The notes under the pieces were generated by a model. The model searched no databases and was not told the origin of the DNA. It saw only the letters and a program-made list of their open reading frames with translations. The translations under genes were made by a program, and so were the position numbers. This document shows positions 55,327 through 63,798 of a DNA stretch of 64,000 nt, one piece after another; positions within the stretch are counted from its first letter, which is position 1, and the number at the start of each line of letters is the position of its first letter. Source of the stretch: Pasteurella sp049941595 (lineage in GTDB: Bacteria; Pseudomonadota; Gammaproteobacteria; Enterobacterales; Pasteurellaceae). The DNA is taken from the NCBI GenBank assembly GCA_049941595.1, contig JBNFNA010000007.1:1-64000 (forward strand), in the 5' to 3' direction.

Positions 55327-56424
55327 TTATTTCCGAATTAACCAAACACCCGTTTCCATATGATCCGTGTAAGGGAACTGATCAAACAGTGCCGCTTTCT
55401 CAATACGGTGCGTTTGAGAAAGGGTTTGTAAGTTATTGCACAGCGTATGTGGATTACAAGAAATATACAGAATACGATCGTAACCTTGCACTAATTTCAC
55501 TGTTTCTTCATCTAAGCCTGCACGTGGAGGATCGACAAAAATGGTATTACATTCATAGGCTTTTAAATCGATGCCTTTCAAACGGTTAAATTCACGCACG
55601 CCATTCATTGCTTGCGTAAATTCTTCCGCTGACATACGAATAATTTGTAAATTATCCACGCCATTTTCTGCAATATTAAACTGCGCAGCCGCCACTGAAG
55701 GTTTTGCAATTTCTGTGGCCAACACTTTGCGGAAGTTTTGTGCCAACGCAATAGAGAAATTTCCGTTACCACAATAAAGTTCTAACAAATCACCTTGACT
55801 GCCTTTGGTGCAATCAATCGCCCACTCAAGCATTTTTTGGTTCACCATTGCATTAGGTTGCGTGAAGCTGTTTTCTACTTGGCGATACACATAAGGCTTG
55901 CCGTGAACCGTTAATACCTCATCAACAAACTCATTGTCTAAGCAGATTTTTTGTTTGCTCGCACGACCAATAATTTGCACATCAAAACCTTGCTGTTCTA
56001 ACGTACATTTTAACTGTCTTGCAGCCTCCTCCCACTGCTCATCAAGGGTTTTGTGATACAACAAACTCACGATAATTTTATTGCTTAAGGTGCTTAAATA
56101 ATCGATCTGGAATAACTTATGATGCAACGCACGATCTGCTTTTAACAACGGTAAAAGTGCGGTCATCATTTGATTAATTAATTCGCTGGCAATCGGGAAA
56201 GTGTCCACGCGATAACGTTGGCGAGTTTGTTGGTCAAACATAATGTGATAGAAATCACCTTGATTATGCCAAATACGAAACTCTGCACGCATACGATAAT
56301 GTTGCACTGGTGATGAAAACACATCAATGCTAGGTGGATTGAATGGTGCTAAAAGTGCGGTCAATTTTTGCTGTTTTTCCGCCAGTAAGTTGTCGTATTG
56401 TTCGATAGGTAATTGGGATTGCAT
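55327..56424 (-). CDS. trmA: tRNA (uracil(54)-C5)-methyltransferase TrmA
   Basis: The 365-residue enzyme makes m5U54 in tRNA. It has the SAM motif LLELYCGNGNFSIAL near 213, FVDPPRAGLDEETVK near 295, and the catalytic cysteine in YISCNPHTL near 322. It lacks the N-terminal Fe-S/TRAM domains of RlmCD, which is why I call it TrmA. Its order with rsmJ, maoP and dsbA downstream or upstream matches other Haemophilus genomes in part. Confidence 0.95.
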   Translation of the reverse strand: MQSQLPIEQYDNLLAEKQQKLTALLAPFNPPSIDVFSSPVQHYRMRAEFRIWHNQGDFYHIMFDQQTRQRYRVDTFPIASELINQMMTALLPLLKADRALHHKLFQIDYLSTLSNKIIVSLLYHKTLDEQWEEAARQLKCTLEQQGFDVQIIGRASKQKICLDNEFVDEVLTVHGKPYVYRQVENSFTQPNAMVNQKMLEWAIDCTKGSQGDLLELYCGNGNFSIALAQNFRKVLATEIAKPSVAAAQFNIAENGVDNLQIIRMSAEEFTQAMNGVREFNRLKGIDLKAYECNTIFVDPPRAGLDEETVKLVQGYDRILYISCNPHTLCNNLQTLSQTHRIEKAALFDQFPYTDHMETGVWLIRK

Positions 56425-56516
56425 AATCTTTGTATGTTGGTGAGTTGTGATCTCTAAAGTGATTGGGAGCCTTAAAACGCAATTCAGTGTCTTGAGTTTT
56501 CTTGGCTCTAATAAAT

Positions 56517-56542
56517 AAAAGGCTTAGTTGCCTAAGCCTTTT
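56517..56542 (-). terminator. Terminator of maoP
   Basis: AAAAGGCTTAG (56517-56527) and CTAAGCCTTTT (56532-56542) form an 11-bp stem with loop TTGC; on the minus strand more T/A sequence follows. Confidence 0.85.
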
Positions 56543-56559
56543 CTCTGTGTTTTGGATGA

Positions 56560-56889
56560 TTATTCTGCTGAGAAATCATCTAAGTTATCAACACCAACCA
56601 CGCCTGATAAAGTATAAACGCGTTTAGTTGTTGAAATACGAGAGCGATATTTTAACCAAGTTTTTTCTAAGAAAGTTTCAGGTTGACGCTCACCACGGCA
56701 GCACGCCACGAAATCTTTTTCTTCTTGCGTCACAGGTTCACGTTCACCTGATTCTAACGCTTTAAATGCTTGACCATATTGCTCAAGCGCTTGTGATTCC
56801 TTGATGGTGTAATCACCGTGACGTGAGAACCCTCTTGGGTAATTTTTGTCGTCAAAAAAACGACGCGTAACACTAAAACTTTCAGCCAT
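56560..56889 (-). CDS. maoP: MaoP / DUF413 family protein
   Basis: The 109-residue DUF413 (YifE) protein is called MaoP in E. coli, where it helps organise the Ori macrodomain. It is rich in charged residues with GFSRHGDYTIKESQ near 20, FVACCRGER near 61 and TWLKYRSRIST near 78, the family's conserved blocks. In Pasteurellaceae its role has not, to my knowledge, been tested. It lies between trmA and dsbA, on the same strand, with separate spacing. Confidence 0.88.
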   Translation of the reverse strand: MAESFSVTRRFFDDKNYPRGFSRHGDYTIKESQALEQYGQAFKALESGEREPVTQEEKDFVACCRGERQPETFLEKTWLKYRSRISTTKRVYTLSGVVGVDNLDDFSAE

Positions 56890-56949
56890 AATATCCTCTG
56901 CGAGTCATCTTCATTTTAAAAAATCGGCACGCATTAAACCAATTTTTTG

Positions 56950-57567
56950 CTATTTTTGCAATAAACCTTTTACAGTTTCTACATAATCTTTGATAAAACT
57001 CTCAGTATTTGAGGTGTTTAATCCTTCAGCATTCACTCTGAAGCGACCATTTACATAAAAATCTGGTACGCCACGCACTTTAAACTGATCTGCTGCATTC
57101 ACTTGTTTGTTCACTAGTGCATTCACTGCAAAGCTGTTGATTCCACCATCAAATTGCTCTGCCGACACACCGTTATCTAAAAAGATCTGACGAATGTCAT
57201 CCATTGAACGAAGTGCATTTTTTTGCGCAGCCAAGAAGAGAGGCTCTTTCACTTTATCTTCAATACCAGTCGCCATTGCAAATGCCCAAGCGCGTGTTAA
57301 GTTTTTGCCCTGTGGACCTAAAAATTCAACGTGATATTGCGTAAATTTCACATCTTTTGGCAAGCTATTTTTCACTTGCTCTGGGATTTTGTATTGATAT
57401 TCAAAAGAATAACAATGCGGACAATAGAATGAGAAAAATTCCACAACTTCAGATTGAGCAGACGGCGCAGTTTTTAACACCACATATTGTTTGCCTTCTG
57501 TTAAATCAGCTGCATTTACAGAAAACGCAAGAAAAAAAGCACTTAATGTAACAAATAATTTTTTCAT
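56950..57567 (-). CDS. dsbA: Periplasmic thiol:disulfide oxidoreductase DsbA
   Basis: The 205-residue DsbA introduces disulfide bonds into exported proteins. A signal peptide precedes mature residue about 20 (VNAA-DLTEGK). The thioredoxin-fold active site is CPHC at 49-52, and the cis-proline loop is RGVPDFYVN near 165. RNase T2 and other exported cysteine-rich proteins in the window are plausible substrates. yihD is 9 bases upstream on the same strand, as in E. coli. Confidence 0.95.
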   Translation of the reverse strand: MKKLFVTLSAFFLAFSVNAADLTEGKQYVVLKTAPSAQSEVVEFFSFYCPHCYSFEYQYKIPEQVKNSLPKDVKFTQYHVEFLGPQGKNLTRAWAFAMATGIEDKVKEPLFLAAQKNALRSMDDIRQIFLDNGVSAEQFDGGINSFAVNALVNKQVNAADQFKVRGVPDFYVNGRFRVNAEGLNTSNTESFIKDYVETVKGLLQK

Positions 57568-57576
57568 TTTAAATCC

Positions 57577-57843
57577 TTATTTAATAATACCACGCGCTTT
57601 TAATAGTGCGGTTTTAAAATCATCCTCGTAATCTTTTTTGATCCCTGGAATGGGTTCGTGTTTATCCGTTCCGTGCATTTTCAAGTGGTAAATAATCACT
57701 TCATCTGTTAATTCAGATACAGGTTTGTCAAATCCTGTTTCATCTGCAATTTTTTGTAACACTTGCAATAAATGGAGATCTGGGTCTTTAGACCAGTATG
57801 GCTGTAAAAGTTCCAATACTTCGTTTAAACGATGACATTTCAT
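57577..57843 (-). CDS. yihD: YihD family protein
   Basis: The 88-residue DUF1040 protein of unknown function shares the conserved opening CHRLNEVLELLQPYW and the LMPLS-like DEVIIYHLKMHG segment. It is small, probably cytoplasmic and alpha-helical. It is directly upstream of dsbA, with mobA divergent beyond, the same cluster as in E. coli. It probably shares the dsbA transcript. Confidence 0.88.
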   Translation of the reverse strand: MKCHRLNEVLELLQPYWSKDPDLHLLQVLQKIADETGFDKPVSELTDEVIIYHLKMHGTDKHEPIPGIKKDYEDDFKTALLKARGIIK

Positions 57844-57906
57844 CTGCTTTTCCTTATGATTGAAAAATGTGTTGGGATCATACTGTAATTAGGCAAAGAA
57901 GAAAAT

Positions 57907-58494
57907 ATGACAATGACAATTAGTGCGGTTATTTTGGCAGGCGGTCAAGCTCGTAGAATGGGCGGGGTGGATAAAGGTTTGCAATTACTTAACCAAAAGC
58001 CCCTGTTTATGCACGTTTATCAACGCTTGAAGCCACAAGTTGAGGATATTGCAATTAACGCAAATCGTAATCAAGCCATCTATGCTGAAAGTGGTTTGCC
58101 CGTTTTTAGTGATGAACTTGAAGACTTTCAAGGCCCACTCAGCGGAATGCTCACTGCCTTAAAGCGAGCTACCACCGATTTTGTGTTGTTCGTGCCTTGC
58201 GACAGCCCTTTTCTGCCAGACAATCTCTTAGCCAAGCTAAAAAGTGCGGTTGATTTTTCACAAGTTTCTATTGCTTACGCACACGATGGTGAACGTGAAC
58301 ACCCAACCTTCTGTTTAGTGGCCAAAAAAGTCGCACCTGAATTAGCACGTTATTTAGCTGAAGGTGAACGAAAAATGCTGTTTTTTATGCGACAACAGCA
58401 CGCCGTAGCGGTGGATTTTTCTGAGCAGAAAGCGGCATTTCAAAATATGAATACGCTCGATGATTTACAAAACCAGCCAGATTGCACAGTATAA
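57907..58494 (+). CDS. mobA: Molybdenum cofactor guanylyltransferase
   Basis: The 195-residue MobA links GMP to molybdopterin, giving the bis-MGD cofactor of DMSO-reductase-family enzymes. The nucleotide motif VILAGGQARRMGGVDKGL is at 8-25, FQGPLSGML near 77 and FVPCDSPFL near 96. The N-terminal MTMTIS adds a possible alternative ATG two codons downstream. The cofactor it makes is required by torZ 3 kb away, a functional link by pathway. Confidence 0.94.
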   Translation: MTMTISAVILAGGQARRMGGVDKGLQLLNQKPLFMHVYQRLKPQVEDIAINANRNQAIYAESGLPVFSDELEDFQGPLSGMLTALKRATTDFVLFVPCDSPFLPDNLLAKLKSAVDFSQVSIAYAHDGEREHPTFCLVAKKVAPELARYLAEGERKMLFFMRQQHAVAVDFSEQKAAFQNMNTLDDLQNQPDCTV

Positions 58495-58580
58495 ACTGAT
58501 TGAAAATAAACAAATTCCCCTTAACACTCGGTTCACAGTATAATGCTGTGGTAACTTCATTTGACTGAAAGGATCTTTTT

Positions 58581-59096
58581 ATGTTGAAAAAATTCTCTAT
58601 GCTCGCACTGATTGCAATGCTTTCTGCTTGCTCTTCTCTTTCTTCTTACGTCCCATTCACGGGTAATAAAGCAGTTATTCAGCTCGATGAAGATCAAATC
58701 GATCAAAAATCTTATGCCACTGCTTATGAAGCGACAATCGAAACCTATAAAGGTCGCGTAAACGACGACTTCGATGTGAACTCGTTTGCAAGTGGTGTGA
58801 ATGACTGGTATTTAAACCGTATCCTAGTGCCAATTGAGCAAATTCGTCAGAATTTATATCAAGGTGGACACGACTCCAATGTACACGCTTATTACAGCGG
58901 TGTGGTGTTTGCTTCAGCGTTACAAACGAATTTTAATAACCTCAAAGCAGGTTGTTGGGCGCACTTAAATCCACCAAGTTTGACACAAGGGATTTATGAT
59001 GCAATGAAAGACCTGCAAAAAGATAGCGTGCGTGCGCAAGATGACCCTTACATCGTGCAAGGTTCAGAGCAAGTTTTGAAACTCTGCACAAACTAA
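58581..59096 (+). CDS. Predicted lipoprotein, unknown function
   Basis: The 171-residue protein has a lipobox LSAC at 14-17 after a short signal. The mature protein is a conserved Pasteurellaceae hypothetical to my recollection; two cysteines (in KAGCWAHL and at LKLCTN) might form a disulfide. It has no recognised domain. Upstream, a TATAAT (58539-58544) lies within a short palindrome CACAG..CTGTG. It sits between mobA and the fru remnant. Confidence 0.7.
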   Translation: MLKKFSMLALIAMLSACSSLSSYVPFTGNKAVIQLDEDQIDQKSYATAYEATIETYKGRVNDDFDVNSFASGVNDWYLNRILVPIEQIRQNLYQGGHDSNVHAYYSGVVFASALQTNFNNLKAGCWAHLNPPSLTQGIYDAMKDLQKDSVRAQDDPYIVQGSEQVLKLCTN

Positions 59097-59104
59097 TTGG
59101 ATCA

Positions 59105-59142
59105 AAAAAACTATTGGTGTATAACTACATCGATAGTTTTTT
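59105..59142 (+). terminator. Terminator after the lipoprotein gene
   Basis: AAAAAACTAT (59105-59114) pairs with ATAGTTTTTT (59133-59142), followed by ATTTTT. The 18-base loop is longer than usual. Confidence 0.7.
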
Positions 59143-59178
59143 ATTTTTCCCAAAGCTGAATGGTTTAGCTTTATTTTT

Positions 59179-59192
59179 CTGAGCGTTACAGC
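59179..59192 (-). promoter_or_regulatory. Possible Cra (FruR) operator
   Basis: On the minus strand, GCTGTAACGCTCAG agrees with about 12 of 14 positions of the Cra consensus, with a mismatch at a key A. Its place 34 bases upstream of the fru genes makes it worth noting. It is a guess. Confidence 0.3.
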
Positions 59193-59225
59193 TATTTTGC
59201 TTGATGATACATTCAAGAGGCAACA

Positions 59226-59735
59226 ATGTTTCAGTCCGTTGAAAACGACACTTACACATCTGAAATCGCAGATGATATGACAGTAAAATCTGAAACCATT
59301 CTCCTTGATTTAGATACCACCAGCCTACTCACACTCACCCAACTCAACGCCAACAACTTAGCTCAACAGCACGCCGTCGATGAAACCTTTATTGAAGAAG
59401 TCATCACCTCGCCAGCATTGCCTTTAGTTGACGGGATTTGGTTGACTGATGCGCTTGTGGGTAATCAAAAAAACGCTCTCGCATTTAGCCGAGCAAAAAA
59501 CGTCTTTCATAACAATGGCAAAGCCGTACTTGGCGTCCTTACCATTTCTGCCATTGACGATCAAATCAACTCTCTCTTATCCCGCTTATTAGCACCTGAA
59601 GTACAAAACGCCTTACTTTTTGGCAATATCCACGACATTCTCAATGCCTTAAATGGAAACCACTCTCCTCTCGCTCAGCCACAAAGTGCGGTCAAAAATA
59701 AGCAAAATTTACAAACAGGCTTAGGTGAAGAATGA
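59226..59735 (+). CDS. fruB: FruB remnant: middle (M) domain only, EIIA and HPr domains lost
   Basis: A 169-residue intact frame that matches only the central M domain of the fructose PTS protein FruB (EIIA-M-HPr). Its LLTLTQLNANNLAQ, DGIWLTDALVGNQKNALAFSRAKN and LLSRLLAP segments parallel E. coli FruB residues of about 155-280. The opening MFQ and closing GLGEE correspond to the normal FruB ends. It thus looks like a gene with two internal in-frame deletions that removed EIIA and HPr while keeping the stop overlapping the fruK ATG. No phosphorylatable histidine motif remains. It cannot serve as a PTS carrier. Confidence 0.7.
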   Translation: MFQSVENDTYTSEIADDMTVKSETILLDLDTTSLLTLTQLNANNLAQQHAVDETFIEEVITSPALPLVDGIWLTDALVGNQKNALAFSRAKNVFHNNGKAVLGVLTISAIDDQINSLLSRLLAPEVQNALLFGNIHDILNALNGNHSPLAQPQSAVKNKQNLQTGLGEE

Positions 59736-60676
59736 TGGCAAAAGTATTAACAATTACATTAAATACCGCCTATGACTTAATTGGGCATTTACCACGCATT
59801 GAACTGGGCGAAGTAAACTCAGTGGAATATTTAGGCTTATACCCTGCTGGCAAAGGGGTCAATGTAGCGAAAGTTCTCAAAGATTTAGATGTTGATGTAA
59901 GTTTGGGAGGCTTTCTCGGCAAGGACAATCAAAGTGGCTTTAGCCAAATGTTAGCAGAACGCCAATTCCCTGATTATTTCCACCGAGTGGATGGCGCAAC
60001 ACGCATTAATGTTAAAATTACGGAAACCCAATCTAATGTGACAGATTTTAATTTTCAAGGTTACCAAATTACACAAGCCGACTGGCAAGCCTTTGTGACA
60101 GACTCATTAGAGTACAGCAAAGAATTTGATATTGTGGCGATCTGTGGCAGTTTGCCACAAGGCATTTCAGCAGAACAGTTTGGGCAATGGATTCAAACAT
60201 TAAGTGAGCAAGGCATAAAAGTGGTGTTAGACAGTAGCAATCAAGCATTGGAAGCTGGGTTAAATGCAAAACCTTGGTTAGTGAAACCTAACCATCGAGA
60301 GCTCGAAACTTGGGCTGGGCACAAATTAAATCGCTTGCCTGAAATTATCAATGCGGCGAAAAAGTTAAAGGCGCAAGGCATTCCGAATGTAGTGATTTCA
60401 ATGGGTAAAGAGGGCGCAATTTGGTTAAGTGAGAAAGCTGTCATACAAGCGCAACCGCCAAAATGTCAAAATGTCGTCAGCACAGTTGGCGCTGGTGACT
60501 CAATGGTGGCGGGGCTAATTTACGGGCTGATTCACAATTTACCTCAAACAGACACGCTTGCCTTTGCAAGTGCGGTCTCTTTTTTAGCGGTTTCACAAAG
60601 CAACGTCGGCGTGCCGAATCCTACTTTAATTCCGCCAGTGATCGAACAAATCAAAATCACATTATTAGATTCCTAA
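59732..60676 (+). CDS. fruK: 1-phosphofructokinase
   Basis: The 314-residue PfkB-family kinase phosphorylates fructose 1-phosphate to fructose 1,6-bisphosphate. The fold is marked by AGKGVNVAKVLKDL near 42-55 and the catalytic VGAGDSMVAGLIYG near 250. The frame is complete. Its start overlaps the fruB-remnant stop by four bases. The usual third gene, fruA (EIIBC), does not follow; torD lies next on the opposite strand. Where fructose 1-phosphate would come from is therefore unclear. Confidence 0.93.
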   Translation: MMAKVLTITLNTAYDLIGHLPRIELGEVNSVEYLGLYPAGKGVNVAKVLKDLDVDVSLGGFLGKDNQSGFSQMLAERQFPDYFHRVDGATRINVKITETQSNVTDFNFQGYQITQADWQAFVTDSLEYSKEFDIVAICGSLPQGISAEQFGQWIQTLSEQGIKVVLDSSNQALEAGLNAKPWLVKPNHRELETWAGHKLNRLPEIINAAKKLKAQGIPNVVISMGKEGAIWLSEKAVIQAQPPKCQNVVSTVGAGDSMVAGLIYGLIHNLPQTDTLAFASAVSFLAVSQSNVGVPNPTLIPPVIEQIKITLLDS

Positions 60677-60692
60677 TTTATCAAATAAAAAT

Positions 60693-60718
60693 AAGGGCGA
60701 ACATTGCGGTTCGCCCTT
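60693..60718. terminator. Terminator between fruK and torD
   Basis: AAGGGCGAAC (60693-60702) and GTTCGCCCTT (60709-60718) form a 10-bp stem with a 6-base loop. The T-rich flank is on the minus-strand side (ATTTTTATTTG), so it best ends torD, but it lies just after fruK and may act on both. Confidence 0.8.
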
Positions 60719-60723
60719 GCCGT

Positions 60724-61320
60724 TTATAAGCTTGATTTTATCTCTGCTTGCAACAGTAAAATCAAAAACACAATCACTTGTTGATAAATTGCGGTCGTAA
60801 TTTTTACTCTTTGTAATTTGTCATTAAACGGTAGCAACCAAGGTAAGAAATGATCTTGGATAAAACGCTGGTACATTGCCCAATCTTCTGCCTCTGCTAA
60901 TTTCGCCAATAATTCCAAATACACACACAAATGATCACTTGGCTCTGGCTTATCTCGATTAATTTGCAACTGAAAACGCACTAATAACGCTTCTAAAAAA
61001 GCGAAATGGCTTTCCAGTTCTACTTCAGGCAAATAAGCTGAAGCGTAAGGCAACGCACTTGTTGTGCCGTCTAGCAAAAATAATTGCGTGTAATCTGCCG
61101 CCAGCTCTAAATGCGCAAAATCAACGGTTTTCAAACGCTGTAATTCTTGTTGAATCACAGCGACTTGGCTTTGAAATCCTTGTTCTGATAAGAAAGCAAA
61201 GAACTCATCAAATGCCCCTTGTTGATATTGCACTAACTGACTTTCTGATAATTCCTGACCAAGTAGATTGCTTAGCCAGGCATACACAAATTGTCGTTCT
61301 TCACGTTCAAATTTCATCAT
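60724..61320 (-). CDS. torD: TorD-family molybdoenzyme chaperone
   Basis: The 198-residue all-helical cytoplasmic chaperone binds the unfolded molybdoenzyme and its Tat signal before export. Features: acidic, Gln/Leu-rich helices; the EPSDHLCVYLELLAKL segment near 124 corresponds to the family's conserved E(P)xDHxxxxL motif. Its ATG overlaps the torZ stop (ATGA), so the pair is translationally coupled. It matches the H. influenzae torD-torZ order. Confidence 0.92.
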   Translation of the reverse strand: MMKFEREERQFVYAWLSNLLGQELSESQLVQYQQGAFDEFFAFLSEQGFQSQVAVIQQELQRLKTVDFAHLELAADYTQLFLLDGTTSALPYASAYLPEVELESHFAFLEALLVRFQLQINRDKPEPSDHLCVYLELLAKLAEAEDWAMYQRFIQDHFLPWLLPFNDKLQRVKITTAIYQQVIVFLILLLQAEIKSSL

Positions 61321-63788
61321 AATGAGATCTCTTGTGGGCCTTTGAAACCAGTGACTGCAGGCACTTCGCCGACAAATTTCTCAATATTCACCAAACAAGT
61401 ATTCGCAGAAACTGCTTGTGCCAAACTTGAGCTACCAATATCCAAAGTCATTGTGTTCGGGTCACCATAGGTATCAATTGAACCCACTTTCTCATCTAAC
61501 GGTGAATACCACGCCCCTTCTTGTAAGCGTACAACACCTTGTGGGAAGTTATCTGATACGTGTGCCCCAACAATAGCTTGACCACGATCGTTGTACACTC
61601 GTACTAAATCGCCGTGTACAATACCTAAGCGTTTCGCATCTTCAGGGTTGATAAACAACGGTTCACGATCTTGAATAGCATAGGTATCACGCAATTCTTT
61701 CGATTCGCATAATTGCGAGTGTAAGCGTTTATCAGGGTGAACTGATTGCAACCAGAATGGATATTGTTCTGATTTTGGCCCACCGTGTGAACGCTCTGCT
61801 TTTTCAAACCACATTGGGTGCCCTTTACAGTCTTCATAGCCGTAGCTCGCAATTTTGTTACTGAAAATTTCGATAAAGCCTGACGGAGTACCTAATGCGT
61901 GTAACTCAGGATCTTCACGGAAATCAGCGTGGCGTACCCAAGGCTCACCCTCAGGGAATAACACATAGCCTTTTTTCCAGAACTCCGCAAACGGTGGCAT
62001 TTCAAATTTGCCTTGGTTTTCTTTACGGCAGTCTTCATAAAGCTGAGTGACCCATTCCATTTCGTCCATATTGCGGCAATATTCCTTTTCTTTACCAAAA
62101 CGACGGCAAAGATCTTTGAAAATCTCAAAGTCAGAACGAGAGTCATACAATGGATCAACTAATTTTTGCATCGCAATCACACCACGGTTGCTGTATGAAC
62201 CATAAGCGTCGATGTCATTACGCTCAAATGGGGTACAAGCCGGCAACACGATATCCGAGAAACGGCAAGTTGCAGTCCAGCTATAATTAATCGATACGAT
62301 CGTCTCTAAACGTTGGAAAGCCTGTTTCATCTTGTTACGTTCAGAATGACGGTGCCATTGGTTACAGCCAGTAAAGATCGCCATTTTATACGGTGCATAA
62401 GTGACTTTTTGTCCGTTGTGATTAATGGTCTCACCCGGTTTTAATAACGAGTCTGTCATTCTTGCACAAGGAATAACCGCACTATAACCATCGTAGTTTG
62501 AGTTATCGTATTTTGGTTTTTGACCTTCGTCTAAGTTCAGTGGGAAAGACCCCGGCATTGCTGCACCTGAACTTGGAATACCGATCGAGCTATAATGGTG
62601 CGCATAACTGATACCACCACCAGCCAAGCCAATTTGACCAAGCATTGCCGCAAGCACTGCGCCCATCCAATATGGCTGTTCACCGTGTTGTTGACGCTGA
62701 ATTGCCCAACCAAAAATTAATTGTGTACGCTTACCCGCTAACATTCTCGCAAATTGGCGAATTTCATCTGCACTGATACCACAAATTTTTGCTGCCCATT
62801 CTGCGTCTTTTACCACTTTGTCTTCAGTTTCGCCTAATAAATACGGGAGGAATTTTTCGAAACCAACAGTGTACATATCGATGAATTTTTTATCGTATAA
62901 ATTCTCAATATATAAAGTATGAGCCAACGCTAACATAAACGCCACGTCAGTTTGTGGGTTGATGTATTGGAAGTCGCAACCTAAATAGTTTTGAGTCTTG
63001 CTTTTCACAGGGTCAACGCAGATCACGTTCACGCCTTTCGCTGCCACTTTCGCTTTTAATTGCTCTAGATATTTATAGGCTTCGTGAGTTTCACAGTTCC
63101 AGCCCACTTGTAAGTTTTTCACTGGATCACTTGCCCAGAAAATGATGTTCTCACTTTCTTTTAAGATCACTTCCCAAGAAGTACCCTGTGAATAAACCTC
63201 TGTTGAACCTAATACATAAGGCAGAATCACTTGTCCTGCACCTGTTGAATAGTCACCACTGGTACTCACGCTATTACCGTGCATACCCACTGCGCGAATC
63301 ATATGGTTACCGCAGCTGTGGAATTGCCCTGTGGCACGCCAGCCGACATTACCTGTGTGCAATGCCCAAGGGCCGTAATCTTTTTGGATACGCTCTAACT
63401 CTTCATAGAAAAGATCCAACGCTTCGTCCCAAGTTACACGCACAAAACGGTTATCACCACGTTGTGCAGTGTTGCTGTTATAACGGTTTTTCAACCAATC
63501 CAAACGCACCATTGGGTAACGAATACGTGCATCACTATAAATTAACCCTTTGATCCCCTTGATCATTTCTGTTGGGTATTGGTCATATTCAAAAGGTTTT
63601 ACATCAACGACTTTACCGTTTTGCACTTTGGCACGAATTGCACCCCAGTGTGAACCTGTAATTTTCCATTCCGTTAAATTCTCAGCAGACTGTGCAAATA
63701 CGTTCTGAGAAACAAGGAAATTAGGCATCGCAAATGTGGCAGCCATTGCTGACATATTTTTCAAAAATTGACGACGTGATTGTTTCAT
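61317..63788 (-). CDS. torZ: Periplasmic molybdenum S/N-oxide reductase TorZ (MtsZ)
   Basis: The 823-residue bis-MGD oxidoreductase of the DMSO reductase family has a twin-arginine signal (SRRQFLK at 4-10, then a hydrophobic stretch ending AFA-like NVFAQ). The GDYSTGAGQVILPYVLGS region near 182-199 holds the predicted molybdenum-binding serine. No N-terminal 4Fe-4S cysteine motif is present, as in TorA/BisC/TorZ. In H. influenzae the homologue (MtsZ) reduces S-oxides such as methionine sulfoxide; the exact substrate here is inferred from that. Electrons should come from the cytochrome encoded upstream. Confidence 0.92.
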   Translation of the reverse strand: MKQSRRQFLKNMSAMAATFAMPNFLVSQNVFAQSAENLTEWKITGSHWGAIRAKVQNGKVVDVKPFEYDQYPTEMIKGIKGLIYSDARIRYPMVRLDWLKNRYNSNTAQRGDNRFVRVTWDEALDLFYEELERIQKDYGPWALHTGNVGWRATGQFHSCGNHMIRAVGMHGNSVSTSGDYSTGAGQVILPYVLGSTEVYSQGTSWEVILKESENIIFWASDPVKNLQVGWNCETHEAYKYLEQLKAKVAAKGVNVICVDPVKSKTQNYLGCDFQYINPQTDVAFMLALAHTLYIENLYDKKFIDMYTVGFEKFLPYLLGETEDKVVKDAEWAAKICGISADEIRQFARMLAGKRTQLIFGWAIQRQQHGEQPYWMGAVLAAMLGQIGLAGGGISYAHHYSSIGIPSSGAAMPGSFPLNLDEGQKPKYDNSNYDGYSAVIPCARMTDSLLKPGETINHNGQKVTYAPYKMAIFTGCNQWHRHSERNKMKQAFQRLETIVSINYSWTATCRFSDIVLPACTPFERNDIDAYGSYSNRGVIAMQKLVDPLYDSRSDFEIFKDLCRRFGKEKEYCRNMDEMEWVTQLYEDCRKENQGKFEMPPFAEFWKKGYVLFPEGEPWVRHADFREDPELHALGTPSGFIEIFSNKIASYGYEDCKGHPMWFEKAERSHGGPKSEQYPFWLQSVHPDKRLHSQLCESKELRDTYAIQDREPLFINPEDAKRLGIVHGDLVRVYNDRGQAIVGAHVSDNFPQGVVRLQEGAWYSPLDEKVGSIDTYGDPNTMTLDIGSSSLAQAVSANTCLVNIEKFVGEVPAVTGFKGPQEISL

Positions 63789-63798
63789 TTTTTATCTC

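Noticed and set aside
59226..59735. Calling this frame an unrelated hypothetical protein
   Set aside because: The colinear match to the FruB middle domain, the FruB-like ends and the overlap with fruK make a FruB remnant more convincing.
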